31,418 bases of DNA, taken from contig DKWE01000114.1 in NCBI GenBank assembly GCA_002491565.1, forward strand, positions 1-31,418, given 5' to 3'. Below the pieces are notes generated by a model. The model saw nothing but the letters and a program-made list of their open reading frames with translations. It was not told the DNA's origin and did not search any database. Origin of the DNA: Lachnospiraceae bacterium UBA7160 (GTDB taxonomy: Bacteria; Bacillota; Clostridia; Lachnospirales; Lachnospiraceae). Position numbers and translations under genes: made by a program. This document shows positions 15,871-24,616 of this stretch, in pieces. Numbering within the stretch: the first letter of the stretch is position 1; every line of letters begins with the position of its first letter.

Positions 15871-15902
15871 ATTCCTGTTCACAGTCCGCTGTGAGCAGGA
15901 AT
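15871..15902 (+). other. Strong intercistronic hairpin after dnaK
   Basis: A 14-bp stem (15871-15884 with 15889-15902, one G-U pair) closes a TCCG tetraloop. The arm CTGTGAGCAG resembles the dispersed palindromic repeats elsewhere in the window. No U-tract follows, so read-through to dnaJ is likely. It may protect the dnaK message 3' end. Confidence 0.6.
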
Positions 15903-15920
15903 GATAGAAGAGACGCAGTA

Positions 15921-15947
15921 CCCCTGCCGGAAGCAGCCCGACAGGGG
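15921..15947 (+). other. Second intercistronic hairpin before dnaJ
   Basis: CCCCTG-C-CGG (15921-15930) pairs with CCG-A-CAGGGG (15938-15947), with one mismatch. It immediately follows the first hairpin and is 48 bases before the dnaJ start. No U-tract follows. Confidence 0.5.
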
Positions 15948-15995
15948 CATTGTCAGGTACAGAGCCAAAAGATTATTGATATTTGGAGGCAGATT

Positions 15996-17186
15996 ATGGC
16001 AGAGAGTAAGAGGGATTATTATGAGGTCCTTGGAGTAGACAAAAATGCAGATGAGGCGGCACTGAAAAAAGCGTATCGCGTGCTTGCGAAAAAGTATCAT
16101 CCTGACGCGAATCCGGGCAATAAAGAGGCGGAGCAGAAGTTTAAGGAGGCATCCGAGGCGTATGCAGTCTTAAGCGATCCGGAGAAGCGCAGACAGTACG
16201 ACCAGTTTGGACACGCTGCGTTTGAAAATGGCGGAGCAGGCGGTTTCAGCGGCTTTGACGGTTTCAATTTCAGCGGAGATATGGGTGATATTTTTGGCGA
16301 CATATTTGGCGACCTGTTTGGCGGCGGCAGCAGACGGCGTGGTGCATCCCGCGGGCCGATGCCGGGGGCGAATCTGCGCACCAGCGTCCGCATTACGTTT
16401 GAGGAGGCGGTGTTCGGCTGCGAGAAGGAGATCGAGCTGAATCTGAAGGACGAGTGCCCGACCTGCCATGGTACTGGCGCGAAGCCGGGGACGAATCCGG
16501 AGACCTGTCCGAAGTGCGGCGGCAAGGGACAGGTAGTGTTTACACAGCAGTCTCTGTTCGGCACGGTGCAGAACGTTCAGACGTGTCCGGATTGCCAGGG
16601 TACCGGCAAGATCATCCGTGACAAGTGTACGAACTGTTACGGTACTGGTTACGTTTCTAATAAGAAGAAGATCAAAGTGACGGTTCCTGCAGGTATCGAC
16701 AATGGACAGAGCATTCGTATCCGCGAGAAGGGCGAGCCGGGGACGAACGGCGGACCGCGCGGCGATCTGCTGGTCGAGGTATCGGTCGGACGGCATCCGA
16801 TTTTCCAGAGACAGGATATGGACATCTATTCGACGGTTCCGATGTCTTACGCACAGGCGGCGCTTGGCGGCGAGATCAAGATCAATACGGTGGACGGCGA
16901 CATTCTGTATACGGTGAAGCCGGGGACACAGACGGATACCCGTGTGCGTTTTAAGGGAAAAGGTGTGCCGTCTCTCCGGAATAAAAATGTACGGGGAGAT
17001 CATTATGTGACTCTGGTGGTTCAGGTGCCGACTAAGCTGAATGACGCAGCGAAGCAGGCGCTCCGCACCTTCGATGCAGAGACCGGCAACAGCCTTGGCG
17101 AGAGCCCGGAGAAGAAAGCAGAGAAACAGGAAAAGGGGAAAAAGAAGAACATTTTTGATAAGTTCAAGGAGTCATTTGAGGACTGA
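15996..17186 (+). CDS. dnaJ: Chaperone DnaJ (Hsp40)
   Basis: Co-chaperone that delivers substrates to DnaK and stimulates its ATPase. The 396-residue product has the J domain (DYYEVLGV to HPDANPG, with the HPD triad, residues ~7-70) and a Gly/Phe-rich linker including repeated GDIFGD. Four zinc-finger repeats follow (CPTCHGTG, CPKCGGKG, CPDCQGTG, CTNCYGTG), then two C-terminal peptide-binding domains. The tail is Lys/Glu-rich and ends DKFKESFED. The ATG at 15996 follows GGAGG; the open frame extends upstream to 15861 but only through the hairpin region, which lacks a start signal. It is separated from dnaK by 161 bases with two hairpins. Confidence 0.97.
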   Translation: MAESKRDYYEVLGVDKNADEAALKKAYRVLAKKYHPDANPGNKEAEQKFKEASEAYAVLSDPEKRRQYDQFGHAAFENGGAGGFSGFDGFNFSGDMGDIFGDIFGDLFGGGSRRRGASRGPMPGANLRTSVRITFEEAVFGCEKEIELNLKDECPTCHGTGAKPGTNPETCPKCGGKGQVVFTQQSLFGTVQNVQTCPDCQGTGKIIRDKCTNCYGTGYVSNKKKIKVTVPAGIDNGQSIRIREKGEPGTNGGPRGDLLVEVSVGRHPIFQRQDMDIYSTVPMSYAQAALGGEIKINTVDGDILYTVKPGTQTDTRVRFKGKGVPSLRNKNVRGDHYVTLVVQVPTKLNDAAKQALRTFDAETGNSLGESPEKKAEKQEKGKKKNIFDKFKESFED

Positions 17187-17287
17187 TGGATCCCGGCTGT
17201 GTAACATATTCCTGGAAAGAGGACTGCTCTTTACTTTGCAGGCAAGTAAAGACCGTGTTTTCACAGGAAGATGCGCATAGATGGCGG

Positions 17288-17303
17288 TTTTTCTGCAGAA
17301 AAA
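17288..17303. other. 16-bp perfect palindrome in the dnaJ-prmA gap
   Basis: TTTTTCTGCAGAAAAA is self-complementary. As a transcript it would form only a short stem. The gap 17187-17445 contains no other clear signal; a TATAAC at 17355 lacks a matching -35 box. Meaning unknown. Confidence 0.4.
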
Positions 17304-17445
17304 TGTTCATGGACAGTGATTTTACAGCAGGAAATGCTGCGAAGCTAATTGCGATATAACGGATCACTTGCAGTTATTGGCTGTCTCATGCTGTTGAAAA
17401 TGCGGGGACAGCAAAAGACCGGAATACCGGCAGGAGAAAGGACCT

Positions 17446-18399
17446 ATGCGTTGGAATAAATTTACGTTGAAGACATTGACAGAGGCAGAAGATATCGTGA
17501 TTGCGACCCTGGCGGAAGCCGGGGTCGAGGGCGTAGAAATCGAAGATAAGGTGCCGCTGACGGAGTCAGACAAGCAGCAGATGTTTGTCGATATTCTGCC
17601 AGAGGGACCGGCAGATGACGGAATCGCGTATCTGAGCTTTTATTTGGAAGAGGATGCGGACACGGAGGCGGTGCTGGCAAATGTGCGGGAGGCATTAGAG
17701 GATCTGCGCGGGTTTCTGGACATCGGTGAATGCTCCATCGAGGCGAGTCAGACAGAGGACAAGGACTGGATTAATAATTGGAAGCAGTATTTCCACCAGT
17801 TTTACGTAGACGATATCCTGATCATTCCGTCGTGGGAAGAGGTGCAGCCGGAGGATGCGGACAAGATGATCATCCATATTGATCCAGGGACTGCGTTCGG
17901 CACTGGAATGCATGAGACGACACAGCTGTGTATGCGCCAGCTGAAAAAATATGTAACGCCAGAGACCGAGCTTTTGGATGTCGGGACCGGGAGTGGGATC
18001 CTGTCCATCGTTGCGCTGAAGCTCGGCGCGAAGCATGCGGTGGGAACGGATCTCGACCCGTGTGCCATTTCTGCGACAAAAGAGAACCTGACTGCAAATG
18101 CGATTGCAGATGGCGCGATGGAGGTCCTGATCGGCAATATTATTGACGATGCAGCGGTACAGCAGCAGGTCGGCTATGAGAAGTACGACATTGTGACTGC
18201 GAATATCCTGGCGGACGTTCTGGTGCCACTGACTCCGGTGATCGTACATCAGATGAAGCATGGAGCGCTCTACATCACATCCGGTATCCTGGATGAAAAG
18301 GAGGATATTGTAGTGCAGGCGGTGCAGGAGGCAGGGCTGGAGGTCGTAGAGGTCACGCATCAGAATGAGTGGGTATCCGTGACAGCGAGAAAGCGCTGA
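17446..18399 (+). CDS. prmA: Ribosomal protein L11 methyltransferase
   Basis: SAM-dependent enzyme that methylates lysines of ribosomal protein L11. The 317-residue product has the N-terminal substrate-recognition domain (MRWNKFTLKTLTEAEDIVI), the DWINNWKQYFHQF linker, the PGTAFGTGMHETT motif and motif I LLDVGTGSGILSI around residue 180. NILADVL follows in the catalytic pocket. Length and order are standard. It follows dnaJ as in many Firmicutes and is 21 bases from rsmE. An SD (AGGAGAAAGG) precedes the ATG. Confidence 0.96.
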   Translation: MRWNKFTLKTLTEAEDIVIATLAEAGVEGVEIEDKVPLTESDKQQMFVDILPEGPADDGIAYLSFYLEEDADTEAVLANVREALEDLRGFLDIGECSIEASQTEDKDWINNWKQYFHQFYVDDILIIPSWEEVQPEDADKMIIHIDPGTAFGTGMHETTQLCMRQLKKYVTPETELLDVGTGSGILSIVALKLGAKHAVGTDLDPCAISATKENLTANAIADGAMEVLIGNIIDDAAVQQQVGYEKYDIVTANILADVLVPLTPVIVHQMKHGALYITSGILDEKEDIVVQAVQEAGLEVVEVTHQNEWVSVTARKR

Positions 18400-18420
18400 A
18401 AAGCAGAACAGGAGCGCGGT

Positions 18421-19161
18421 ATGTTTCATTTCTTTGTGGATCCGGAGCAGATTGGGGAGAAGACGATCCGGATCGAGGGCGACGATGTCAGCCATATCCG
18501 GACGGTGCTGCGGATGCAGCCCGGGGAACAGATCACGGTCAGCAGTCGTGCAGATGGCACGGAATACCGCTGTGAGATCACGGAGGTGGAAAAGGACTGT
18601 GTAGTTGCTTCTATTATGTGGGCGGAGGAGGCGGATACGGAGCTTCCGTCCAGAATTTGCCTGTTTCAGGGACTCCCAAAGAGTGATAAAATGGAATTTG
18701 TAATCCAGAAAGCGGTGGAGCTCGGTGTGGCGGAAATTGTCCCGGTTGCGACGAAGCGCGCCGTTGTGAAGCTGGATGCGAAAAAGGAAGAGGCGAAACG
18801 CAAGCGGTGGAACGCGATTTCCGAGAGCGCGGCAAAACAGTCGAAGCGGATGCTGGTGCCTCCGGTACAGAAGGTCATGAATTTTGCGGAGGCGGTGGAA
18901 TACGCCGCCTCCTATGAGAAACGGTTTATCCCGTATGAGCTGGCAGATGGGATGGAGGAAACACGCAGACAGTTTGCGGCTCTGCGTCCGGGGGAGTCTA
19001 TAGCAGTCTTTATCGGACCGGAGGGCGGATTCGATGAGCAGGAAATCAGACTTGCTGCTGCCCAAGGGATTGTGCCGGTGACGCTTGGCAGGCGGATTTT
19101 GCGCACGGAGACGGCAGGGATGGCGGTGCTTGCCGCGCTGATGCTGCATCTGGAGCGATAG
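18421..19161 (+). CDS. rsmE: 16S rRNA (uracil1498-N3)-methyltransferase
   Basis: RsmE methylates U1498 of 16S rRNA on the 30S subunit. The 246-residue product has a small N-terminal PUA-like domain (HFFVDPEQIG, then HIRTVLRMQPGEQI) and a C-terminal SPOUT knot with FIGPEGGFDEQE near residue 200 and LGRRILRTETAGMAVLAAL. It follows prmA closely, with AGGAGCG as SD. Their pairing is common downstream of dnaJ, giving a run of chaperone and ribosome-modification genes. Confidence 0.95.
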   Translation: MFHFFVDPEQIGEKTIRIEGDDVSHIRTVLRMQPGEQITVSSRADGTEYRCEITEVEKDCVVASIMWAEEADTELPSRICLFQGLPKSDKMEFVIQKAVELGVAEIVPVATKRAVVKLDAKKEEAKRKRWNAISESAAKQSKRMLVPPVQKVMNFAEAVEYAASYEKRFIPYELADGMEETRRQFAALRPGESIAVFIGPEGGFDEQEIRLAAAQGIVPVTLGRRILRTETAGMAVLAALMLHLER

Positions 19162-19223
19162 AGGAAGGAGAACGTACTGCGATCCGTGGATGAGCGAGGA
19201 GCAGTGCAGGAAGGAACAGGAGA

Positions 19224-20381
19224 ATGGAAGCTTATCTGGATAATTCTGCGACGACGCGCTGTTTGGAGTCGGTGAAGGATGTCGTAGTCAAAACAATGCT
19301 GGAGGACTATGGGAATCCATCCTCAAAACATACCAAGGGAGTCGAGGCAGAGCGTTACCTGCGGGAGGCGCGGGAGGTGATCGCCAGATCGCTGAAGGTA
19401 AATGAAAAGGAGATTTACTTTACCTCCGGCGGCACGGAGTCCAACAACTGGGCGCTGCTGGGCGGCGCCTATGCGAACCGGCGTGCAGGAAAGCATCTGA
19501 TCACGACGGCTGTCGAGCATGCGGCGGTGCTGATGCCGATGCAGTTTTTGGAGGAACAGGGCTTCCGCATCACGTATCTTCCGGTGGATTCGAAGGGGCA
19601 TATCAGCCTGAGGGATCTGGAGAATGCGATCTGTGAGGATACGATTCTCGTGTCCATGATGATGGTAAATAACGAGATCGGTGCGATTGAGCCAGTAGAA
19701 GAAGCGGGCAGGCTGATCAAGCAGAAGAATCCGAAGATTCTCTTTCATGTAGACGCAATTCAGGCATACAGCAAGCTGAGGATTTATCCGAAACGGATGC
19801 AGATCGATTTGCTCTCGGTCAGCGGCCATAAGCTGCACGGGCCGAAGGGGACAGGCTTTTTATATGTCAATGATAAGGTGAAGCTGAAGCCCTTGCTCTA
19901 TGGAGGCGGACAGCAGCGAGGCATGCGTTCCGGGACGGACAATGTGCCGGGAGCAGCAGGGCTCGGCGAGGCGGTGCGGCAGGCATTTGCGTGCTTTGCG
20001 GAGAGTGAAGCGCATCTTCTGATGCTGAAGGAACGGATGATCGCCGGCCTGGAGCAGCTGGATCAGGTCGTAGTTCACTCAGAGAGAGGGACGGCAGGCG
20101 CGCCGCATATTGTGAGCGCCGCATTTCCGGGGGTGCGCAGCGAAGTGCTGCTGCATGCGCTGGAGGAGCGGAATATCTACGTATCCTCTGGTTCGGCCTG
20201 TTCCTCCAATAAGAAGCTGCCCGTGAGCACAGTGCTGAAGGAAATTCATCTGGATCAGCCGCTGCTGGAGTCCACGATCCGCTTCAGCTTCAGCCGTTTT
20301 ACGACCGCGGAGGAGATCGATTACTGTCTGGAGACGCTGGCAGAGCTTCTGCCCGTTTTACGGCGGTATTCCCGCAGGTAA
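19224..20381 (+). CDS. Cysteine desulfurase (NifS/IscS family), thiI partner
   Basis: PLP enzyme that moves sulfur from cysteine to a protein persulfide. The 385-residue product begins AYLDNSATTRCL, has the PLP lysine in SGHKLHG (Lys203) and the persulfide cysteine in SSGSACSSNKK (Cys326), in the long flexible loop typical of IscS-type group I enzymes. It lies directly upstream of thiI with a 243-base gap and no terminator. In Bacillus subtilis the NifZ desulfurase gene likewise adjoins thiI and supplies sulfur for 4-thiouridine, so that role is inferred here. No iscU or iscR is nearby, arguing against a general Fe-S operon. SD: AGGAG before the ATG. Confidence 0.92.
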   Translation: MEAYLDNSATTRCLESVKDVVVKTMLEDYGNPSSKHTKGVEAERYLREAREVIARSLKVNEKEIYFTSGGTESNNWALLGGAYANRRAGKHLITTAVEHAAVLMPMQFLEEQGFRITYLPVDSKGHISLRDLENAICEDTILVSMMMVNNEIGAIEPVEEAGRLIKQKNPKILFHVDAIQAYSKLRIYPKRMQIDLLSVSGHKLHGPKGTGFLYVNDKVKLKPLLYGGGQQRGMRSGTDNVPGAAGLGEAVRQAFACFAESEAHLLMLKERMIAGLEQLDQVVVHSERGTAGAPHIVSAAFPGVRSEVLLHALEERNIYVSSGSACSSNKKLPVSTVLKEIHLDQPLLESTIRFSFSRFTTAEEIDYCLETLAELLPVLRRYSRR

Positions 20382-20624
20382 GGAACTGCAGAAAATACCG
20401 GATACAGTGCGCTTGATGAATCGCTTTTTTTGAAGCTCTGAAGACGGAGAAACAGAAATCAAGTAGTTTGCTGCGCTTTCCATGCATTTTGCGCTTTGTT
20501 TTCGGGATTTTATGCAGTACGCATGAAAATGCGTTGCAGGACATTGCGGCGTGAACAATACCCGGAGAAATGGATTAAGGGAGAAACGACAGATCCAGGG
20601 AAGACCGGACAAGGGAGAATGGCC

Positions 20625-21809
20625 ATGTATAAGACATTATTAATTAAGTACGGAGAGATAGCCATCAAAGGAAAGAACCGCCATCTCTTTGAGGATGCTC
20701 TGGTGCGGCAGATCCGTCATGCACTCAAATCGTGCGATGGTGAATTTACTGTTTACAAAGAGCAGGGGCGTATTTTTATCGATTGCGGGGACGGATATGA
20801 CTACGAAGAAGCAGTGGCTGCCCTGCAGCATGTGTTTGGAATCGTAGGAATCTGCCCGGTGATGCAGGCGGAGGATCAGGGAATTGATGTGCTCGCGGCA
20901 GATGCAGTCCGGTTTCTGGGGGTGTCCTATCAGCTGGAGCATCAGACCTTCAAGGTTGTCACGCGCCGCGCGAATAAACGGTATCCGATGGAGTCCATGG
21001 AGATCAGCGCGTATCTCGGTGAAAAGATTCTGGAGGCGTATCCACAGCTTTCCGTCGATGTGCATGATCCGGAGATCCTGCTGCATGTGGAGCTGCGTGA
21101 GAGCGGAAAAATCTTTTTGTATTCAAAGGTGATTCCGGGGCCGGGCGGCATGCCGGTCGGGACGAACGGAAAGGCGATGCTGCTGCTTTCCGGAGGAATC
21201 GACAGCCCGGTGGCGGGCTATATGATCTGCAAACGCGGTGTGAAGCTGGACGCGACCTATTTCCATGCGCCGCCTTACACGAGCGAGCGTGCGAAGCAGA
21301 AGGTGATCGATCTGGCGAAGAAGCTGACACCGTATGCGGGACCGATCAATCTTCACGTTGTGAATTTTACCGACATCCAGCTGTATATTTATGAGAAGTG
21401 TCCGCATGATGAGCTGACGATTATTATGCGCCGTTATATGATGCGGATCGCGGAGCATTTTGCAAAGGAGACAAAATCTCTGGCACTTGTGACTGGTGAG
21501 AGCATCGGGCAGGTGGCAAGCCAGACAATGCAGAGCCTTGCCGCTACCAATGCGGTCTGCACAATGCCGGTCTACCGTCCATTGATTGGCTTTGACAAGC
21601 AGGAAATCATCGATGTGTCCGAGAAAATTGACACGTACGAGACATCAATTCTGCCGTATGAGGACTGCTGTACGATCTTTGTCGCGAAGCATCCGGTGAC
21701 AAAGCCCAATCTGCACATCATCGAAGCATCCGAGAAAAAGCTCTCGGAGAAAATTGACGAGCTGGTGCGGACCGCAATCGAGACAACTGAGACGATCTGG
21801 GTAGAGTAA
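20625..21809 (+). CDS. thiI: tRNA 4-thiouridine synthase ThiI
   Basis: ThiI adenylates U8 of tRNA and transfers sulfur to form 4-thiouridine; it also takes part in thiazole formation in some bacteria. The 394-residue product has the NFLD/THUMP N-terminus (KYGEIAIKGKNRHLFE) and the PP-loop ATPase motif LLLSGGIDSPVAGYM at about residues 186-200. SYxDCCTIF-like YEDCCTIFVAKHPVTKP lies near the end. It lacks the C-terminal rhodanese domain of E. coli ThiI, which is usual in Firmicutes, so a partner desulfurase must deliver sulfur directly. The ATG at 20625 is preferred to 20619 because GGGAG lies at a better distance. A terminator follows at 21817. Confidence 0.95.
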   Translation: MYKTLLIKYGEIAIKGKNRHLFEDALVRQIRHALKSCDGEFTVYKEQGRIFIDCGDGYDYEEAVAALQHVFGIVGICPVMQAEDQGIDVLAADAVRFLGVSYQLEHQTFKVVTRRANKRYPMESMEISAYLGEKILEAYPQLSVDVHDPEILLHVELRESGKIFLYSKVIPGPGGMPVGTNGKAMLLLSGGIDSPVAGYMICKRGVKLDATYFHAPPYTSERAKQKVIDLAKKLTPYAGPINLHVVNFTDIQLYIYEKCPHDELTIIMRRYMMRIAEHFAKETKSLALVTGESIGQVASQTMQSLAATNAVCTMPVYRPLIGFDKQEIIDVSEKIDTYETSILPYEDCCTIFVAKHPVTKPNLHIIEASEKKLSEKIDELVRTAIETTETIWVE

Positions 21810-21816
21810 GAAAAAA

Positions 21817-21865
21817 GAGCTGCCGCATTCGTGCCAACTCATAAGCTGGTGAAATGCGGCAACTC
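21817..21865. terminator. Bidirectional terminator between thiI and the HPr-like gene
   Basis: A 13-bp stem pairs 21817-21829 with 21853-21865 (one C-A mismatch in plus, G-U in minus). The minus transcript has a TTTTTT run directly after the stem, and the plus transcript is followed by CCTTTCTT. It lies between convergent genes and serves the HPr-like gene best. Confidence 0.85.
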
Positions 21866-21920
21866 CCTTTCTTAAGGCATTAGGATGAAAGCTCTTTATT
21901 CAGACGCTTTGCAGGTATGT

Positions 21921-22151
21921 TTAGATGATGTAGGCAGAAAGTACCTTCATGATCTCTTCCATATTGTCTTCTGCATGGATGTTCAGATCAATCGGCTTGG
22001 ACAGATCAAGGCTGAAAATGCCCATGATGGACTTTGCGTCGATCACGTATCTGCCGGAGACAAGATCAAAATCGTTGTCGAACTTGGTGATGTCGTTCAC
22101 AAAGGACTTTACTTTATCGATTGAGTTTAAGGAAATCTTTACGGTTTTCAT
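21921..22151 (-). CDS. HPr-like protein lacking the phospho-histidine (Crh-like)
   Basis: A 76-residue protein with HPr-fold features. The stretch DAKSIMGIFSL (Ser41) matches the HPr regulatory-serine region KSIMGVMSL, whose Ser46 is phosphorylated by HPr kinase. The usual GIHARPA active site is absent: the corresponding region reads LNSIDKVKSF, so there is no His15 and it cannot carry phosphate from enzyme I to sugars. B. subtilis Crh is a known HPr paralogue without His15 that acts in carbon catabolite repression, so a regulatory function is plausible. The ATG follows GGAGGA. It is a single-gene minus-strand unit with a good terminator; no convincing promoter was found in the 280-base gap 22152-22431. 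Confidence 0.75.
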   Translation of the reverse strand: MKTVKISLNSIDKVKSFVNDITKFDNDFDLVSGRYVIDAKSIMGIFSLDLSKPIDLNIHAEDNMEEIMKVLSAYII

Positions 22152-22431
22152 GATAGTTTATCCTCCTATATTCTTATTTTGCAAGACCAGATGGCATCTT
22201 TATGACTCGCAGTGCGCTGATGCAATCTGGAACATAACCATGTACCATAAAATCATATTACCTGTTGGATGGGGAAAAGTCAAGCGTCAAAATGGAGAAC
22301 CAGCTGCAATTCATGGTTCTATTGTAGGCAGTATGCTGAATCAGCAGGTATCTATGTAAGAATGGTCTGGCTGCTGCCGGGAGGAATTGTGAAACAACAA
22401 CAAAACCGTACAGAATCGGAGGTTTGAAACA

Positions 22432-23760
22432 ATGAGGAAAAAAGCGGCGCTTCACAACCTTGGGTGCAAGGTCAATGCGTATGAAACGGAAGCCATGCGG
22501 CAGCTGCTGGAGAAGGCGGGGTATGAGATTGTCCCGTTTGAGCCAGGGGCGGATGTGTATGTGATTAATACATGTACGGTGACTAATATTGCGGACCGGA
22601 AATCGCGCCAGATGCTGCACAAGGCGCGCAAGCTGAACCCGGACGCGATCGTGGTTGCGGCGGGGTGCTACGTTGAGACTGCAAACGGGCAGGCGCAGCA
22701 GGATTCCGCGATCGACATCGTGCTTGGAAATAATCAGAAGAAAGATATCATAGAAGCGCTCCAGGTTTTTGAAGAAAAGCAGCGGGACGGAAAAATGGAG
22801 GGAGCAGCCTGGACGCTTGAGAGGGAGACAGATATCAATCATACGAAAGAATATGAACAGCTTTCCATCGATCGGTCGGAGGTGCGGACGCGTGCAGATA
22901 TCAAGGTGCAGGACGGATGTAATCAGTTTTGTACCTATTGTGTGATACCATTTGCCCGCGGACGTGTGCGCAGCAGAATGGTGGAGGACGTGCTGCAGGA
23001 GGTGCATGCACTCGCCAAAAGCGGTTGTCGTGAGATTGTCCTGACCGGAATCCATTTAAGTTCCTATGGGACAGATCTTGGAACCAGTCTTTTGGAGCTG
23101 ATCTGCGCAGTACACGAAGAAGAGGGAATTTCCAGGATACGCCTTGGTTCGCTGGAGCCGGGAATTGTAACGGAGGAGTTTGCTCAGACGCTTGCGTCAC
23201 TTCCGAAGTTCTGTCCGCATTTTCATCTCTCTCTGCAGAGTGGGTGTGATACGGTGTTAAAGCGGATGAACCGGCGCTATACGGCGGAAGAATTCCATGC
23301 AAAATGTGAGCTTCTGCGCCGTACCTTTCAAAGACCGGCAATTACGACCGATGTCATTGTCGGGTTTCCGGGAGAGACAGAAGAAGAATTCGCGGTCACA
23401 GAAGAATTTCTGCGGATCCTACAGCTGTATGAGACACATATTTTCAAATATTCGAGACGGCAGGGCACGCGTGCCGCAGTCATGCCGGACCAGATCACAG
23501 AGCGGGTCAAGGGGGAGCGTAGCGACCGCCTGATCGCGCTCGGAGAGGAGAACCGGGTTCGTTTTGAACAGTCCTGGCTGGGGCACCGGGTAACAGTGCT
23601 GCCGGAAGAAGAAATTGAGGTTGACGGCAAACGATATCTGACTGGTTATACCAAAGAATACATCCGTGTCGCGATTCCCGCCGGACAAGGCGCTGCGAAT
23701 ACGGAACAGTCCGGCATCCTCCGTATGGGGCCTGCTGCACATCTTTTATTGCTGGATTGA
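22432..23760 (+). CDS. mtaB: tRNA (t6A37) methylthiotransferase MtaB
   Basis: Radical SAM methylthiotransferase that converts t6A37 to ms2t6A37 in tRNAs reading ANN codons. The 442-residue product has the N-terminal UPF0004 domain with Cys12, Cys48 and Cys79 for the auxiliary cluster and the radical SAM CxxxCxxC (Cys163, Cys167, Cys170). A C-terminal TRAM domain starts after about residue 375. The sequence LHNLGCKVNAYETEAM is diagnostic of MtaB rather than MiaB or RimO. SD GGAGG precedes the ATG. It is separated from the following ireB group by its own promoter. Confidence 0.94.
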   Translation: MRKKAALHNLGCKVNAYETEAMRQLLEKAGYEIVPFEPGADVYVINTCTVTNIADRKSRQMLHKARKLNPDAIVVAAGCYVETANGQAQQDSAIDIVLGNNQKKDIIEALQVFEEKQRDGKMEGAAWTLERETDINHTKEYEQLSIDRSEVRTRADIKVQDGCNQFCTYCVIPFARGRVRSRMVEDVLQEVHALAKSGCREIVLTGIHLSSYGTDLGTSLLELICAVHEEEGISRIRLGSLEPGIVTEEFAQTLASLPKFCPHFHLSLQSGCDTVLKRMNRRYTAEEFHAKCELLRRTFQRPAITTDVIVGFPGETEEEFAVTEEFLRILQLYETHIFKYSRRQGTRAAVMPDQITERVKGERSDRLIALGEENRVRFEQSWLGHRVTVLPEEEIEVDGKRYLTGYTKEYIRVAIPAGQGAANTEQSGILRMGPAAHLLLLD

Positions 23761-23771
23761 GCAAAAATGTA

Positions 23772-23800
23772 TTGAAAGATTGGAAAAGGAATGCTATAGT
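23772..23800 (+). promoter_or_regulatory. Sigma-A promoter for ireB-ruvX group
   Basis: TTGAAA at 23772-23777, TATAGT at 23795-23800, spacing 17. It starts 11 bases after the mtaB stop and gives a leader of about 80 nt before ireB. Confidence 0.8.
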
Positions 23801-23889
23801 TAGAAAGATAGTAACGGCTCAGCTTCCTCCTGTCTGGGGCTGGGCAGTGAGTCAGTGTACAAATTGGTATGAGATAAGGGCGTGGAGAG

Positions 23890-24165
23890 ATGGCAGAGAT
23901 AAACAATACGCAATATTTTAACTTCAATACGGATCCGGAGACACGTGTAAAGCTGGTTTTTGACCATGTATACAATGCAATGGCTGAGAAAGGCTACAAT
24001 CCGGTGAATCAGATCGTCGGCTACATCATGTCGGGAGATCCGACCTATATTACGAGCTACAAGAATGCGCGCAGCATGATTATGAAGGTAGAGCGTGATG
24101 AGCTGGTAGAGGAGCTGCTTCGGGAGTATATTAAGCACAAATCCTGGCAGCTGGATCAGGAATGA
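23890..24165 (+). CDS. ireB: IreB family regulatory phosphoprotein (UPF0297)
   Basis: A 91-residue member of the IreB/YrzL family. In Enterococcus faecalis IreB is phosphorylated near its N-terminus by the Ser/Thr kinase IreK and affects cephalosporin resistance; elsewhere the role is poorly known. The sequence shows the family's INNTQYFNF N-terminus with Thr7, YNPVNQIVGYIMSGDPTYIT and the C-terminal LVEELLREYI. Order ireB-ruvX-DUF1292 is the usual Firmicutes arrangement. Its stop overlaps the ruvX start as ATGA. SD GGAGAG. Confidence 0.92.
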   Translation: MAEINNTQYFNFNTDPETRVKLVFDHVYNAMAEKGYNPVNQIVGYIMSGDPTYITSYKNARSMIMKVERDELVEELLREYIKHKSWQLDQE

Positions 24166-24605
24166 TACGGATTCTCGGGCTGGATTTCGGCTCCAAAACT
24201 GTCGGGGTGGCCATCAGTGATCCGCTTGGCATCACGGCACAGGGCCTTGAGATCATCCGCCGGGAACAGGAAAACAAGCTTCGGAGGACACTTGCGCGCA
24301 TTGAGCAGCTGGTAAAGGAGTACCAGGTGACAGGGATCGTGCTTGGCTTTCCGAAGAATATGAACAATACAGTAGGAGAACGTGCTGAGAAGTCAATCGC
24401 ATTTAAGGAGATGCTGGAGCGCAGAACCGGTCTGCCAGTCACTTTGTGGGATGAACGCCTGACCACGGTGGCGGCCAACCGGACTCTGATGGAAGGCGGC
24501 ATACGCCGCGAGAACCGGAAGGAATACGTGGACATGCTGGCTGCCGAGTATATTCTGCAGGGATATCTGGACAGCTGTAAAAAAATGCCGGAAAATGAGA
24601 GCTGA
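24162..24605 (+). CDS. ruvX: Putative pre-16S rRNA nuclease RuvX (YqgF)
   Basis: A 147-residue RNase H-fold nuclease of the YqgF family, implicated in 5' maturation of pre-16S rRNA; the older view is a Holliday junction resolvase. It opens with LGLDFGSKTVGVAISDPLG carrying the first catalytic Asp, has GIVLGFPKNMNNTVGERAEK and WDERLTTVAA, and ends with the YVDMLAAEYILQ Asp segment. Start overlaps ireB by four bases, implying translational coupling. It should share the promoter at 23772. Confidence 0.94.
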   Translation: MIRILGLDFGSKTVGVAISDPLGITAQGLEIIRREQENKLRRTLARIEQLVKEYQVTGIVLGFPKNMNNTVGERAEKSIAFKEMLERRTGLPVTLWDERLTTVAANRTLMEGGIRRENRKEYVDMLAAEYILQGYLDSCKKMPENES

Positions 24606-24616
24606 GAAGGAATCGT

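Noticed and set aside
14293..15882. Long minus-strand open frame of 529 codons opposite dnaK
   Set aside because: It is antisense to a certain dnaK, has no SD or promoter and no recognisable domain; it arises from the codon bias of dnaK. The same applies to other long frames opposite hemW, dnaJ, prmA and the ABC genes.
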